DNA of 64,000 nt from Variovorax ginsengisoli (GTDB lineage Bacteria > Pseudomonadota > Gammaproteobacteria > Burkholderiales > Burkholderiaceae_C). The stretch spans positions 186,001 through 250,000 of the forward strand of contig NZ_RCZJ01000004.1 in assembly GCF_006438845.1 (NCBI RefSeq), given 5' to 3'. The translations under genes were made by a program, and so were the position numbers. This document shows, piece by piece, positions 46,406-54,626 of the stretch. Under the pieces are notes generated by a model. That model made no database searches. It saw nothing but the letters and a program-made list of their open reading frames with translations, and was not told the origin of the DNA. Numbering within the stretch: position 1 is the first letter of the stretch; the number at the start of each line of letters is the position of its first letter.

Positions 46406-46894
46406 TCAGCCCGAAATGAAGGTCGGCCAGACCTGGAACTGCAGCTTGAGCGCGACCACGAAGGCGAGGTAGCTGCCGACTGCGAGGATCGTGGCGAGGA
46501 TCAGGCTGGCCTTGAAGCTGTACTGCTCCCCGGCCAAGCCGGCAATGAGCACCAGCGCGTAGATCGCGGCGATCAGGCCCATGGCCGGGAGGCCCCAGGA
46601 GACGACGCCGCCGAGCAACACGCCGAAGATCAGGTTGGCGCCGATGATGAAGCCCAGCGGTTTCCACGCGATCCTGCCGATCGGGTCGCCGCTTTCGGTC
46701 TCGATGGTCAGGGCGGTGAAGATCACCACCAGGCCCAGCAACGCCAGCACGATGCCGAGCATCATCGGGAAGTAGCCGGGTCCCATGCGGGCGCCGCTGC
46801 CCACGTTGTAGGTCGTCGAGCCCCAAGCGAAGGCGGTGCCGACGATTGCGAACATCAACCCTGCGAAAAAGTCCTTCTGACTTTTGATTTTCAC
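46406..46894 (-). CDS. tctB: Tripartite tricarboxylate transporter small permease TctB
   Basis: A 162-residue protein with four hydrophobic helices. It begins MKIKSQKDFFAGLMFAIVG and has the TctB pattern GSGARMGPGYFPMMLG and a central run RIAWKPLGFIIGANLIFGVLLGG. TctB binds TctA and stabilises the complex. It starts the tct cassette; the 102 bp upstream separate it from the gspE-like gene. Confidence 0.93.
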   Translation of the reverse strand: MKIKSQKDFFAGLMFAIVGTAFAWGSTTYNVGSGARMGPGYFPMMLGIVLALLGLVVIFTALTIETESGDPIGRIAWKPLGFIIGANLIFGVLLGGVVSWGLPAMGLIAAIYALVLIAGLAGEQYSFKASLILATILAVGSYLAFVVALKLQFQVWPTFISG

Positions 46895-46996
46895 GAACAG
46901 TCTCCTCGAAAAGATTTCGAACGAGCGATTGTGAAGTCAGGGTCCAGTCAGGCGGATGTGGATTCCACCTAGCGAAGAGTTAGGGTTAGCCCCAGG

Positions 46997-48784
46997 CTAT
47001 TCGAGCGGCGGCGTCGCGCTCAGCACTTCCTCGATGGTGGTGACGCCTTCTGCCACGCGCAGAGCGCCCGCCAGCCGCAGTGGCCGCATGCCGTCGGCCA
47101 CCGCCTGGCGGCGCAAGGCGGCGAGGCTGGGTTCCTTGTTCACACGGGCCTTGAACTCCTCGCTGATGGTCAGGAGTTCGTACAGCCCCATGCGCCCGCG
47201 ATAGCCCGTCATGCGGCAGTCGACGCAGCCCACGGGCTTGTAGGCCCGCACCGACCCCGTGATCTGCCAGGGTGCGACGAACTCGGCGAGCTTCTCGCGC
47301 GTGACCGACGCATCGGGCTGCTTGCAGGCCGGGCACAGCGTGCGCACCAGCCGCTGCGCCAGCACGCCCAGCATCACGGCGTTGATCAGGTACGAAGGCA
47401 CGCCCAGTTCCATCAGGCGCGTGATGGCGCTCGGCGCGTCGTTGGTGTGCAAAGTACTGAAGACCAGATGCCCGGTGAGCGCCGATTGCACCGCCATCTC
47501 GGCAGTGGCCAGGTCGCGGATTTCGCCGACCATGATGATGTCCGGGTCCTGCCGCATGAGCGCGCGCAGGCCTTCAGTGAAACCGAAATCCAGCTGCGGC
47601 TGCACCTGCGTCTGGTTGAACGAGGGCTCGATCATCTCGATCGGGTCCTCGATGGTGCTGACGTTCACCTGCTCGGTCGCCACGCGCTTGAGCGTGGAGT
47701 AGAGCGTGGTCGTCTTGCCCGAGCCGGTCGGCCCGGTCACCAGCACGATGCCGTGCGGCCGCGTCACGAGCTGTTCCCAGCGCTGCGCGTCGTGTTGCGC
47801 GAAGCCGAGCGCGTCGAGGTCCTTCACCGCGGTGTCGGGGTCGAAGATCCGCATCACCATCTTCTCGCCAAAGGCCGTCGGCAGCGTCGACAACCGCATC
47901 TCGACCTCGTCGCCGCGCATGTTGCGCGTCTTGATGCGGCCGTCGAGCGGACGCCGCTTTTCGACGACATCCATGCGGCCCAAGAGCTTGATGCGCGCAA
48001 CCATCGCGTTCATCACGCCCATGGGCATCTGGTAGGCCGGGTGCAGCACACCGTCGATGCGAAAGCGGATCACGCCCTGCTCGCGGCGCGGCTCCAGGTG
48101 GATGTCGCTGGCGCGCTGGTCGAAGGCGTACTGCCACAACCAGTCGACCACCTGCACCACGCTCTGGTCGTTCGCGTCGAGTTGCCTGTTGCTCTTGCCG
48201 AGCTCGACCAGTTGCTCGAAGCTCGCGCCGCCCGTGTTGCCGCCGGCCTTTTGCGCTGCGCGGACCGACTTGGCGAGCGCGAAGAATTCGGCGGTGTAGC
48301 GCTGGATGTCCGCCGGGTTGGCCACCACGCGGCGCACTGCGCGGCGCGACTGCCGTTCCACCTCGGAAATCCAGTCGGTCAGGAAAGGTTCGGCAGTGGC
48401 GACCACCACCTCGACCGCCGTGACCTGCACTGGCAGCACCTTGTGGCGCTCGGCATAGGCTGCGCTCATGGTGTCGGCCACCTTGCCCACGTCGACCTTG
48501 AGCGGGTCGATGCGCAAATAGGCCAGGCCGGCGCGCGCAGCCAGCCATTCGGTGAGCATCTCGAGGTCGAGCGGCTTGCCGTCCTTCTCGCGCGTCATCG
48601 CCACGTTGGCCAGACGCACCAGCGGCGGCTGCCGGCTTTCGGCTTGCGCGCAACGCGCCAGCGTGCGCTGCGCCTCCGGCGGCGAGATCACGCCATCGGC
48701 GGCCAGCCATCCGATCAGCTGGCGCAAGTCGAGCGGGCCCTCATGGCGCGAGGCAGCGGAAGCAGGCACGGTGACGGCATTCAT
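46997..48784 (-). CDS. GspE/PilB-type secretion ATPase (orphan)
   Basis: A 595-residue assembly ATPase of the type II secretion/type IV pilus family. An N-terminal MshEN-like region is at about 65-175; the motor has Walker A GPTGSGKT at 351-358, an Asp box (STIEDPIE), Walker B DIIMVGEIRD at 415-424 and a His box STLHTNDA. Two zinc cysteine pairs, CPAC 484-487 and CVDC 520-523, are intact. No other pilus or secretion gene is in the window, so its machine is elsewhere or it is orphaned. Its ATG overlaps the stop of the upstream methyltransferase-fold gene (ATGA). Confidence 0.93.
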   Translation of the reverse strand: MNAVTVPASAASRHEGPLDLRQLIGWLAADGVISPPEAQRTLARCAQAESRQPPLVRLANVAMTREKDGKPLDLEMLTEWLAARAGLAYLRIDPLKVDVGKVADTMSAAYAERHKVLPVQVTAVEVVVATAEPFLTDWISEVERQSRRAVRRVVANPADIQRYTAEFFALAKSVRAAQKAGGNTGGASFEQLVELGKSNRQLDANDQSVVQVVDWLWQYAFDQRASDIHLEPRREQGVIRFRIDGVLHPAYQMPMGVMNAMVARIKLLGRMDVVEKRRPLDGRIKTRNMRGDEVEMRLSTLPTAFGEKMVMRIFDPDTAVKDLDALGFAQHDAQRWEQLVTRPHGIVLVTGPTGSGKTTTLYSTLKRVATEQVNVSTIEDPIEMIEPSFNQTQVQPQLDFGFTEGLRALMRQDPDIIMVGEIRDLATAEMAVQSALTGHLVFSTLHTNDAPSAITRLMELGVPSYLINAVMLGVLAQRLVRTLCPACKQPDASVTREKLAEFVAPWQITGSVRAYKPVGCVDCRMTGYRGRMGLYELLTISEEFKARVNKEPSLAALRRQAVADGMRPLRLAGALRVAEGVTTIEEVLSATPPLE

Positions 48785-49533
48785 GTCATGGCTTTGAAGA
48801 CCCGCAGCCACTTCGGCGCAGGTAGGCCCCACCGAGTCTGGATGCTTTGAGCGCGCTCGACAAGAAGCTCGCGCTTGGGCCGGGTCGGCGTGCACTGGGC
48901 CAACACCACCGTGTTGCCTTCGCGTGTGGGCTTGAAGGCCCACACCGCATCGGCGCCGAAGGCCGAGGCGATCTTCTCGAGGCTGCGCTCGTAGCTCGAA
49001 GAGCGGCCGAAGAGGTTGACCGTCATCGCGCCGTCCTCGGTGAGCAGCGCGCGGCAGTCGGCGTAGAACGACGCGCTGTCGAGCACCGGCGCCGCGGCCT
49101 CGTGGTCGTAGAGGTCGACCTGCAGCGTGTCGACCGTGCCCTGCCACTTCGGCTTCTGAATTTCGGTGCCCGCATCGGCGAGCACCACGCTCAGCTTGGC
49201 GTCGTCGGCCGGCAGCTTGAACCAGCCGCGGCAGGCGGCCAGCACCTGCGGGTTCAGTTCGATCGCGGTGGTGCGCATGCGCAGTTGCTTGCGGCTGAAT
49301 TTGGTCAGCGTCGCTGCACCCAGGCCGAGCTGCATGGCATGGCGATTCATCACGCTTGAAGGCTCGACGAACAGCAGCCAGGCCATCATGCGTTGCACGT
49401 ATTCCAGCTCGATCTCGAAAGGCGCATCGATCTTCATCGACCCCTGCACCCACTCCGTGCCCAGGTGGAGGTAGCGAATGTCGCCCCAGTCGGAAAAGTT
49501 GACTTCGGGCAGGACCGGTTTCTTGGCCGCCAT
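48781..49533 (-). CDS. Spermidine-synthase-like methyltransferase-fold protein
   Basis: A 250-residue protein resembling the C-terminal Rossmann-fold part of spermidine synthase. The SAM-binding-like motif QLGLGAATLTKF (68-79), the acidic residue AIEL (Glu92) and LADAG and DLYDHEA loops are visible, but polyamine-binding gatekeepers are not obvious, so the enzymatic role is open. The start matches the conserved-looking N-terminus MAAKKPVLPEVNF. It is translationally coupled at both ends: TGATG with the DNA glycosylase gene upstream and ATGA with the gspE-like gene downstream. Confidence 0.83.
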   Translation of the reverse strand: MAAKKPVLPEVNFSDWGDIRYLHLGTEWVQGSMKIDAPFEIELEYVQRMMAWLLFVEPSSVMNRHAMQLGLGAATLTKFSRKQLRMRTTAIELNPQVLAACRGWFKLPADDAKLSVVLADAGTEIQKPKWQGTVDTLQVDLYDHEAAAPVLDSASFYADCRALLTEDGAMTVNLFGRSSSYERSLEKIASAFGADAVWAFKPTREGNTVVLAQCTPTRPKRELLVERAQSIQTRWGLPAPKWLRVFKAMT

Positions 49534-50033
49534 CACGCCACCAGCCCGTGTCGCGCGAAGACCTCGTGCCAGGCCGCGCATTTGTGCTCGAAGGAAATGA
49601 CGGCATGGGCGGGGCTGGTCGATGGCAGCTTGTAGGCCGGCAGCGGCGCGTGGCCGCCCTGGTGCAGGGCAGCGACCACCTTGGCGGAATGGCGAAAGCT
49701 TTCCGCCCCGTTGTGCGCTACGGCAGCCAGACGTGGCAAGTCGAGCGCCGCGAAGTCATTGAGGACTGCATCGCGGATCGATGCGTCGAGGCTGCCTTCG
49801 CGCGCGCAGGTCCCGTAGACGTCCCACACGCCGAGGCCGCGCGCGAGCAACCAGTCGGAGCGTTCAGGGTAGGCCGTGCTCGGAGGCAGCGGGCTGGAGG
49901 GCCAAAGAGCTTGCAAGATCTTCCAGAAGTGGTTCTGCGGGTGGGCATAGTAGCGCCCCTGCGCCAGCGAACGCGCGCCGGGGAAGCTGCCGAGCACGAG
50001 CACCACGGTGGCCGCAGAGACGATGGGTGGCAA
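49533..50033 (-). CDS. DNA-deoxyinosine glycosylase (UDG superfamily)
   Basis: A 166-residue enzyme of the uracil-DNA glycosylase superfamily, family-6-like (hypoxanthine). The motif block VLVLGSFPGARSLAQGRYYAHPQNHFW, then GVWDVYGTCAREGSLDASI and PSTSPAHA, matches proteins annotated as deoxyinosine glycosylases, which excise deaminated adenine. The start is a TTG with GAAGGG directly in front; no ATG is available because a terminator lies just upstream, so the true N-terminus is uncertain. First gene of a three-gene coupled operon. Confidence 0.85.
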   Translation of the reverse strand: MPPIVSAATVVLVLGSFPGARSLAQGRYYAHPQNHFWKILQALWPSSPLPPSTAYPERSDWLLARGLGVWDVYGTCAREGSLDASIRDAVLNDFAALDLPRLAAVAHNGAESFRHSAKVVAALHQGGHAPLPAYKLPSTSPAHAVISFEHKCAAWHEVFARHGLVA

Positions 50034-50068
50034 CCCTTCGAGCCGGCGCCCATCGCGAGGCGCACAAG

Positions 50069-50091
50069 AAAAAACCCGCCGAGGCGGGGTT
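50069..50091 (-). terminator. Rho-independent terminator after the Lys/Ala-rich protein gene
   Basis: On the minus strand CCCGCC-TC-GGCGGG is followed by six T. It lies 38-60 bp past the stop codon of the 50129-50479 gene and isolates it from the glycosylase operon. Confidence 0.88.
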
Positions 50092-50128
50092 GTCGCTGAG
50101 ATCGCTCCGGCAGTCGCCGGACGGGCGA

Positions 50129-50479
50129 TCAGGGCTTCTTGACGGCGTCATGCTCGGCGGTGCCGGGGATCTTTTCACCGATCTTGTGGCCGGCCGTGCG
50201 CATGCCGTTGGCCGCCTTGTGGCCGACGCCGGCGACCGCGTTGCCGGTCTTCTTCGCGGCGTTGCCCGTGGCGTGGCCGGCTTTCTTGGCGGTGCGCTTG
50301 GTGGCTTTGTAGGCCTTCTTGCTGCCGTCCTTGACCTTCTCGGTCACGGTGGGCTCAGGCGCGACCGCTGGTGCGACCGTGGTGGTGGAAGTCGCGGGCT
50401 GGGCCACGGCGGAGAAGCCGATGGACGCGATGCCCAGAGCCAGGATGGCGGGAACGGTACGAATGAAAGACGAGGTCAT
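50129..50479 (-). CDS. Secreted Lys/Ala/Thr-rich small protein, unknown function
   Basis: A 116-residue protein with a good signal peptide (MTSSFIRTVPAILALGIASI ... AVAQ). The mature part is an acidic-poor, repetitive Lys/Ala/Gly helix region: KKAYKATKRTAKKAGHATGN, NAAKKTGN and the two-fold HKAANGMRTAGHK pattern, like histone-H1-tail or LEA-type proteins. I do not recognise a named family. It is a single-gene transcript with its own terminator. A DNA- or polyanion-binding or stress-protective role is a guess. Confidence 0.75.
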   Translation of the reverse strand: MTSSFIRTVPAILALGIASIGFSAVAQPATSTTTVAPAVAPEPTVTEKVKDGSKKAYKATKRTAKKAGHATGNAAKKTGNAVAGVGHKAANGMRTAGHKIGEKIPGTAEHDAVKKP

Positions 50480-50603
50480 GGAGTTCTCCTTGATGAGTTG
50501 TAGTCACGGACAGGCCGCACTGATCGAACAACGATCGACCTGCGTCAAAGGATGACAGCAAAACAGCGATGCATCGTCGCGTCGCTACAGAAAAGACGAT
50601 GGC

Positions 50604-51464
50604 CTACGTGCGAAGCTGACCAGGGACTGACGCGTGCATCAAAGCCGCCAATCGCGGTATGGCTTCCAACGCGTTGCGCGTCGTGGCCGCGGCGAGGGCA
50701 TCGACCGAGATGCCGCGCAACTGCGCGAGCACCGCCCCGATGCGCGGCAACTCGGCGGGCTCGTTCCGGCCCTGCGCTGCGCCGGCGTCCCGCTGTTCGC
50801 GCGTGCGGTAGAGCCAGTGCGGCTGGATGTCCGGCGCATCGGTTTCCATCACGATCGCATCGAGCGGCACCGACGCGGCGAGCCGCCGCACCTGCAGGGC
50901 ACGGTCGAAGGTCAAGGTGCCGCCGAAACCCAGCTTGAGCCCGAGGTCGATGCAGGCCTTGGCTTGCTGCTCGCTGCCGTTGAAAGCATGCGCGATGCCA
51001 CGCCACGGTCGCCCCGCGCTCGTCTGGCGCAGGTGCTTGAGCACCTTGTCGACCGAGCGCCGCACATGAATGAGCACCGGCAGATCGTGTGCGCGCGCCA
51101 GCGCGAGTTGCGCGCGGAAGAAGCGCTCCTGCGTCGGCCCATCGAGGTCGGGCACGAAGTAGTCCAGCCCGATCTCTCCGACGGCCACCAGATTCGGATC
51201 GTCGCGGCGCGCCGTCAGGGCTGCGTCGAGCGTCGCCAGGTCCCCTTCCTGCGCGCTGCCGGTGCACAACGGATGGATGCCCAGCGCATACGCGTCGCCC
51301 TGCGCATGCGCGAGCGCGCGGACCGCCTCGAAATTGAAGACGCCGACGGCGGGAATGACACACAACTCGACACCTGCGGCCGCCGCGCGGGCGCGTACCG
51401 CGGGCATTTCTTCGCCGAATTCGGGCGCGTCGAGGTGACAGTGTGTATCGATGAAACCGGCCAT
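50604..51464 (-). CDS. TatD-family metal-dependent hydrolase (DNase)
   Basis: A 286-residue TIM-barrel metallohydrolase. The metal ligands are DTHCHLD at the N-terminus, E in GEIGLDY, H in LIHVR, H in IAHAF and D in METDAPD. TatD proteins are 3'-5' exonucleases acting on single-stranded DNA/RNA. The ATG giving MAGFIDTH is chosen because the barrel starts there; the 86-residue upstream extension is rich in Arg and looks non-coding. It is divergent from the protease gene. Confidence 0.92.
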   Translation of the reverse strand: MAGFIDTHCHLDAPEFGEEMPAVRARAAAAGVELCVIPAVGVFNFEAVRALAHAQGDAYALGIHPLCTGSAQEGDLATLDAALTARRDDPNLVAVGEIGLDYFVPDLDGPTQERFFRAQLALARAHDLPVLIHVRRSVDKVLKHLRQTSAGRPWRGIAHAFNGSEQQAKACIDLGLKLGFGGTLTFDRALQVRRLAASVPLDAIVMETDAPDIQPHWLYRTREQRDAGAAQGRNEPAELPRIGAVLAQLRGISVDALAAATTRNALEAIPRLAALMHASVPGQLRT

Positions 51465-51550
51465 CGGAACATGATGCCCGAACGCATGCAAGGCGGCACA
51501 AAGCGTGCTACCGTGATTTCTTCGACACGTCACTCTTGCCGGAGATGCCG

Positions 51551-52537
51551 ATGCGCAGAACTGCCTTCTACAGCCGCTCGCCGCGCGGGTCGGCCGAGCT
51601 CGATCCCTCCGATGCCGATGCGGCCGGCGGGGTCGAAAATTCCGACGCCGCGCTGCTGTCGGACACGCCCGCGAAAGCGCGCTGGCAGCCTGGCCAACGT
51701 GCCTTCGGCGTGCTGCTGGCACTGTTCGTTGCGCTCGGCGTTGGCGGCGCTGCCCTGTGGCCCAGGCACCCGGCGCAGGCGCTGACGCAGAAGGACATCG
51801 ACGCCGCGGTGCTGCGCACGTTGCAGACCACCACGCTGCCCTCTCCTGCGGCGCGCGCAGCCGACGTGGTGCGCCCCTCGATCGTGCGCGTGGTCGGTTA
51901 CGGCACGGAGCGCGCCTCGGCCGAAGCCAAGACCGAAAAGCGCGGCCGCAACATGGCGCGTGGCAAACCGCCCGAGGCTGCGCCGCCGCCCGGCGAGGTC
52001 GAACGTGGCGTGGGCACCGGCGTGGTGATCGTCGACAAGGGCGTGATCCTGACCAATCTGCACGTGGTGGCGGGTGCCGAGACCATCAAGGTCACCTTCG
52101 CCGACGGTCTGGAATCGATCGCGACCGTCACCGGCGTGCAGCCCGAGAACGATCTGGCGGTGCTGCAGGCGCAGAAGATCCCCGACGACCTCATCGCCGC
52201 CACGATGACCTCGACCGCCAACCTGCAGTCGGGCGACCAGGTGGCCGCAGTCGGCTTCCCGTTCGGCATCGGCCCGTCGGTGTCGGCCGGGGTGGTGTCG
52301 GGCCTCAAGCGATCGTTTCGCTCGCCCGAAGGCAAGCAGGAGCTCGGCAATCTGATCCAGTTCGATGCGGCGGCCAACCCGGGCAATTCGGGCGGGCCGT
52401 TGGTCAACATGGACGGCGAAGTGCTCGGCATCGTCACCGCCATCCTCAACCCGACGCAGCAGCGCACGTTCATCGGTATCGGGTTCGCCGTACCGATAGA
52501 GAACGCGGCTTCGGCGCTCGGTTCACCGCCCTTCTGA
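51551..52537 (+). CDS. Membrane-anchored trypsin-like serine protease
   Basis: A 328-residue HtrA/trypsin-like protease without a PDZ domain. A hydrophilic N-terminus (1-50) is followed by one membrane segment (about 51-70), so the catalytic part is periplasmic. The catalytic triad is H171 (TNLHVV), D201 (ENDLAVL) and S280 (NPGNSGGPLV). GGAG 6 nt before the second ATG sets the start. It is followed by moxR, DUF58 and VWA genes on the same strand and may process or control that module (inference). Confidence 0.9.
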   Translation: MRRTAFYSRSPRGSAELDPSDADAAGGVENSDAALLSDTPAKARWQPGQRAFGVLLALFVALGVGGAALWPRHPAQALTQKDIDAAVLRTLQTTTLPSPAARAADVVRPSIVRVVGYGTERASAEAKTEKRGRNMARGKPPEAAPPPGEVERGVGTGVVIVDKGVILTNLHVVAGAETIKVTFADGLESIATVTGVQPENDLAVLQAQKIPDDLIAATMTSTANLQSGDQVAAVGFPFGIGPSVSAGVVSGLKRSFRSPEGKQELGNLIQFDAAANPGNSGGPLVNMDGEVLGIVTAILNPTQQRTFIGIGFAVPIENAASALGSPPF

Positions 52538-52602
52538 ACTTTTCCCCTGCTGCGCCGCCAGCCTTGTTCGGTCGTTGTCCACCCCTTGCAGAAAGCCGTC
52601 GC

Positions 52603-53616
52603 ATGAGCACAGAGACCCCGTCGTCGACCCCGCCCGCCACCGCCGAACTGATGGAGCAGATCCTCTACGAGGTCAAACGCGTCGTCGTCGGGCAGGACCG
52701 CTTTCTCGAGCGTGTGATGGTGGCCATGCTGGCCGGGGGCCACCTGCTGGTAGAGGGCGTGCCGGGCCTCGCGAAAACGCTGACGATCAAGACGCTGGCC
52801 GACACGGTGCGCGGGCAGTTCAAGCGGATTCAGTTCACCCCGGACCTGGTGCCGTCCGACCTGGTCGGCACCCGCATGTACAACCAGAAGACCGGCGAGT
52901 TCAGCACCTCGCTCGGCCCTGTCTTCGCCAACCTGCTGCTGGCCGACGAAATCAACCGCGCGCCGGCCAAGGTGCAGAGCGCACTGCTCGAAGTGATGCA
53001 GGAGCGCCAGGTGACCATCGCCGGCGAGACGCACAAGGTGCCCCGGCCTTTCCTCGTGATGGCCACGCAGAACCCGATCGAGACCGAGGGCACCTACCCG
53101 CTGCCCGAGGCACAGGTCGACCGTTTCATGATGAAGGTGCTCGTCGACTACCCGACCGATGAGGAAGAATTCGTGATCGTCCAGCGTGTGATCGGCACGC
53201 CGGTGCAGCTGACGCCTGTGGCCACCACCGAGCAGCTCGCCGCGCTCCAGGCCGAAGCACGCCGCGTGTACGTCGACCCCTCGCTGATCCAGTACGCCGT
53301 GAAGCTGGTGTCGGCGACGCGCACGCCGGAGAAGCATGGCCTCAAAGACCTGCGGCGCTTCATCACCTTCGGCGCGAGCCCGCGCGCCACGATCAACCTG
53401 ACCGAGGGCGCACGGGCGCTGGCGATGCTGCGCGGCCGCAACTACGCGCTGCCCGAAGACATGACGGCACTGGTGCCCGACGTGCTGCGTCACCGCGTCA
53501 CACTGTCCTACGAAGGCCTCTCGGAGGGCCTGACGCCCGATGGCGTGATCGACAAGATCATGCGCGCCGTACCGGCACCACCCAAGCCGCTCGAGCATGA
53601 AAAGCTGGTGGCCTAG
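52603..53616 (+). CDS. MoxR-family AAA+ ATPase
   Basis: A 337-residue MoxR-type AAA+ ATPase. Walker A GVPGLAKT is at 52-59 (with the typical Leu-Ala change), Walker B is LLLADEIN at 111-118, and the FITFGASPRATINL and QNPIETEGTYPLPEAQ segments are diagnostic. MoxR proteins act as chaperone-like ATPases working with VWA-domain partners. Overlaps the next gene by 20 bp. Confidence 0.95.
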   Translation: MSTETPSSTPPATAELMEQILYEVKRVVVGQDRFLERVMVAMLAGGHLLVEGVPGLAKTLTIKTLADTVRGQFKRIQFTPDLVPSDLVGTRMYNQKTGEFSTSLGPVFANLLLADEINRAPAKVQSALLEVMQERQVTIAGETHKVPRPFLVMATQNPIETEGTYPLPEAQVDRFMMKVLVDYPTDEEEFVIVQRVIGTPVQLTPVATTEQLAALQAEARRVYVDPSLIQYAVKLVSATRTPEKHGLKDLRRFITFGASPRATINLTEGARALAMLRGRNYALPEDMTALVPDVLRHRVTLSYEGLSEGLTPDGVIDKIMRAVPAPPKPLEHEKLVA

Positions 53617-54595
53617 CAAGCGCGCGCGCGCCGCGAACGACGCGCAGCTCGTCGCTGCCGCAGCGCCGGCCGCGGGCGCGGCCGAGCGCTTGCTGAGCCG
53701 GCTCGAGTGGACCGTCATCCGCCGACTCGACGGCCTCTTGCAGGGCAACTACCGCACGCTGATGCGCGGTGCCGGCCTAGACCTCGCCGATCTGCGCGAA
53801 TACCAGTTGCATGACGATGTGCGGCACATCGACTGGAACGTGACTGCCCGGCTGCAGACGCCGCACGTGCGCGTGTTCACCGAAGACCGCGAGATGGCCG
53901 CCTGGTTCGTGCTCGACCTGAGCCGCTCCGTCGATTTCGGCTCGGGCGTGAAGGCCAAGCGCGAGATCTCGACGGGCTTCGTGGGCGTGCTGGCGCGCCT
54001 GCTGACGCGGCATGGCAACCGCGTGGGCGCGCTGGTGTACGGCAACGACCTCGAAGCGGTCATACCGCCACGCAGCGGGCGCCAACACGTGCTGCACCTG
54101 CTGCACTCCATGGAACGTCGCGCGGTCGAAAGCAAGGCGTCGCAGGGCATGACTCGGCTGGCCGACCTGCTGAAGTCGGCTGCGGCCTTGATGCCCCGGC
54201 GCTCGACCGTCTTCGTGGTGTCTGATTTCCTGAGCGAGCCCGGATGGGAGAAGCCGCTGGCGCAGCTGACGCAGCGTCACGAGGTGGTCGCGGTGCGGCT
54301 GTTCGACCCGCTCGAGCTCGAGCTCCCCGACCTCGGGCTGGTGCCGTTGCGCGACGCCGAGACCGACGAGCAGCTGTGGGTCGACACGCACGACCCCGGT
54401 TTCCGCAAGCGTTTCGCTCGCATCGCGGCCGAACGTGAGGAGGCATTGCGCACGGCGTTGGCCAAGGCCGGCGTCGATGCGCTCGAACTCTCGACCGACG
54501 ACGATCTGGCGGCCGCCATCCTGCGCTTCGCCGATCTGCGCAAGCGCCGCGTGCGAACCGGCAGCGCGCGGCCATCGACGGCGGTGGCCGCATGA
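53597..54595 (+). CDS. DUF58 domain protein
   Basis: A 332-residue protein with the DUF58 core: YRTLMRGAGLDLADLREYQLHDDVRHIDW in residues 50-80, followed by a VWA-like fold (FVLDLSRSVDFGSG, SDFLSE). Its role is unknown, but it always appears between moxR and VWA genes in such clusters. It begins inside the 3' end of moxR and is therefore coupled. Confidence 0.92.
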   Translation: MKSWWPSKRARAANDAQLVAAAAPAAGAAERLLSRLEWTVIRRLDGLLQGNYRTLMRGAGLDLADLREYQLHDDVRHIDWNVTARLQTPHVRVFTEDREMAAWFVLDLSRSVDFGSGVKAKREISTGFVGVLARLLTRHGNRVGALVYGNDLEAVIPPRSGRQHVLHLLHSMERRAVESKASQGMTRLADLLKSAAALMPRRSTVFVVSDFLSEPGWEKPLAQLTQRHEVVAVRLFDPLELELPDLGLVPLRDAETDEQLWVDTHDPGFRKRFARIAAEREEALRTALAKAGVDALELSTDDDLAAAILRFADLRKRRVRTGSARPSTAVAA

Positions 54596-54626
54596 CCCCC
54601 ATTGCAACGACGCAAAGGAGTTGCGC

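Noticed and set aside
46398..46826. N-terminal extension of TctA overlapping tctB
   Set aside because: The extra residues do not look like membrane permease sequence and lie in another frame over tctB, whose own translation fits its family.
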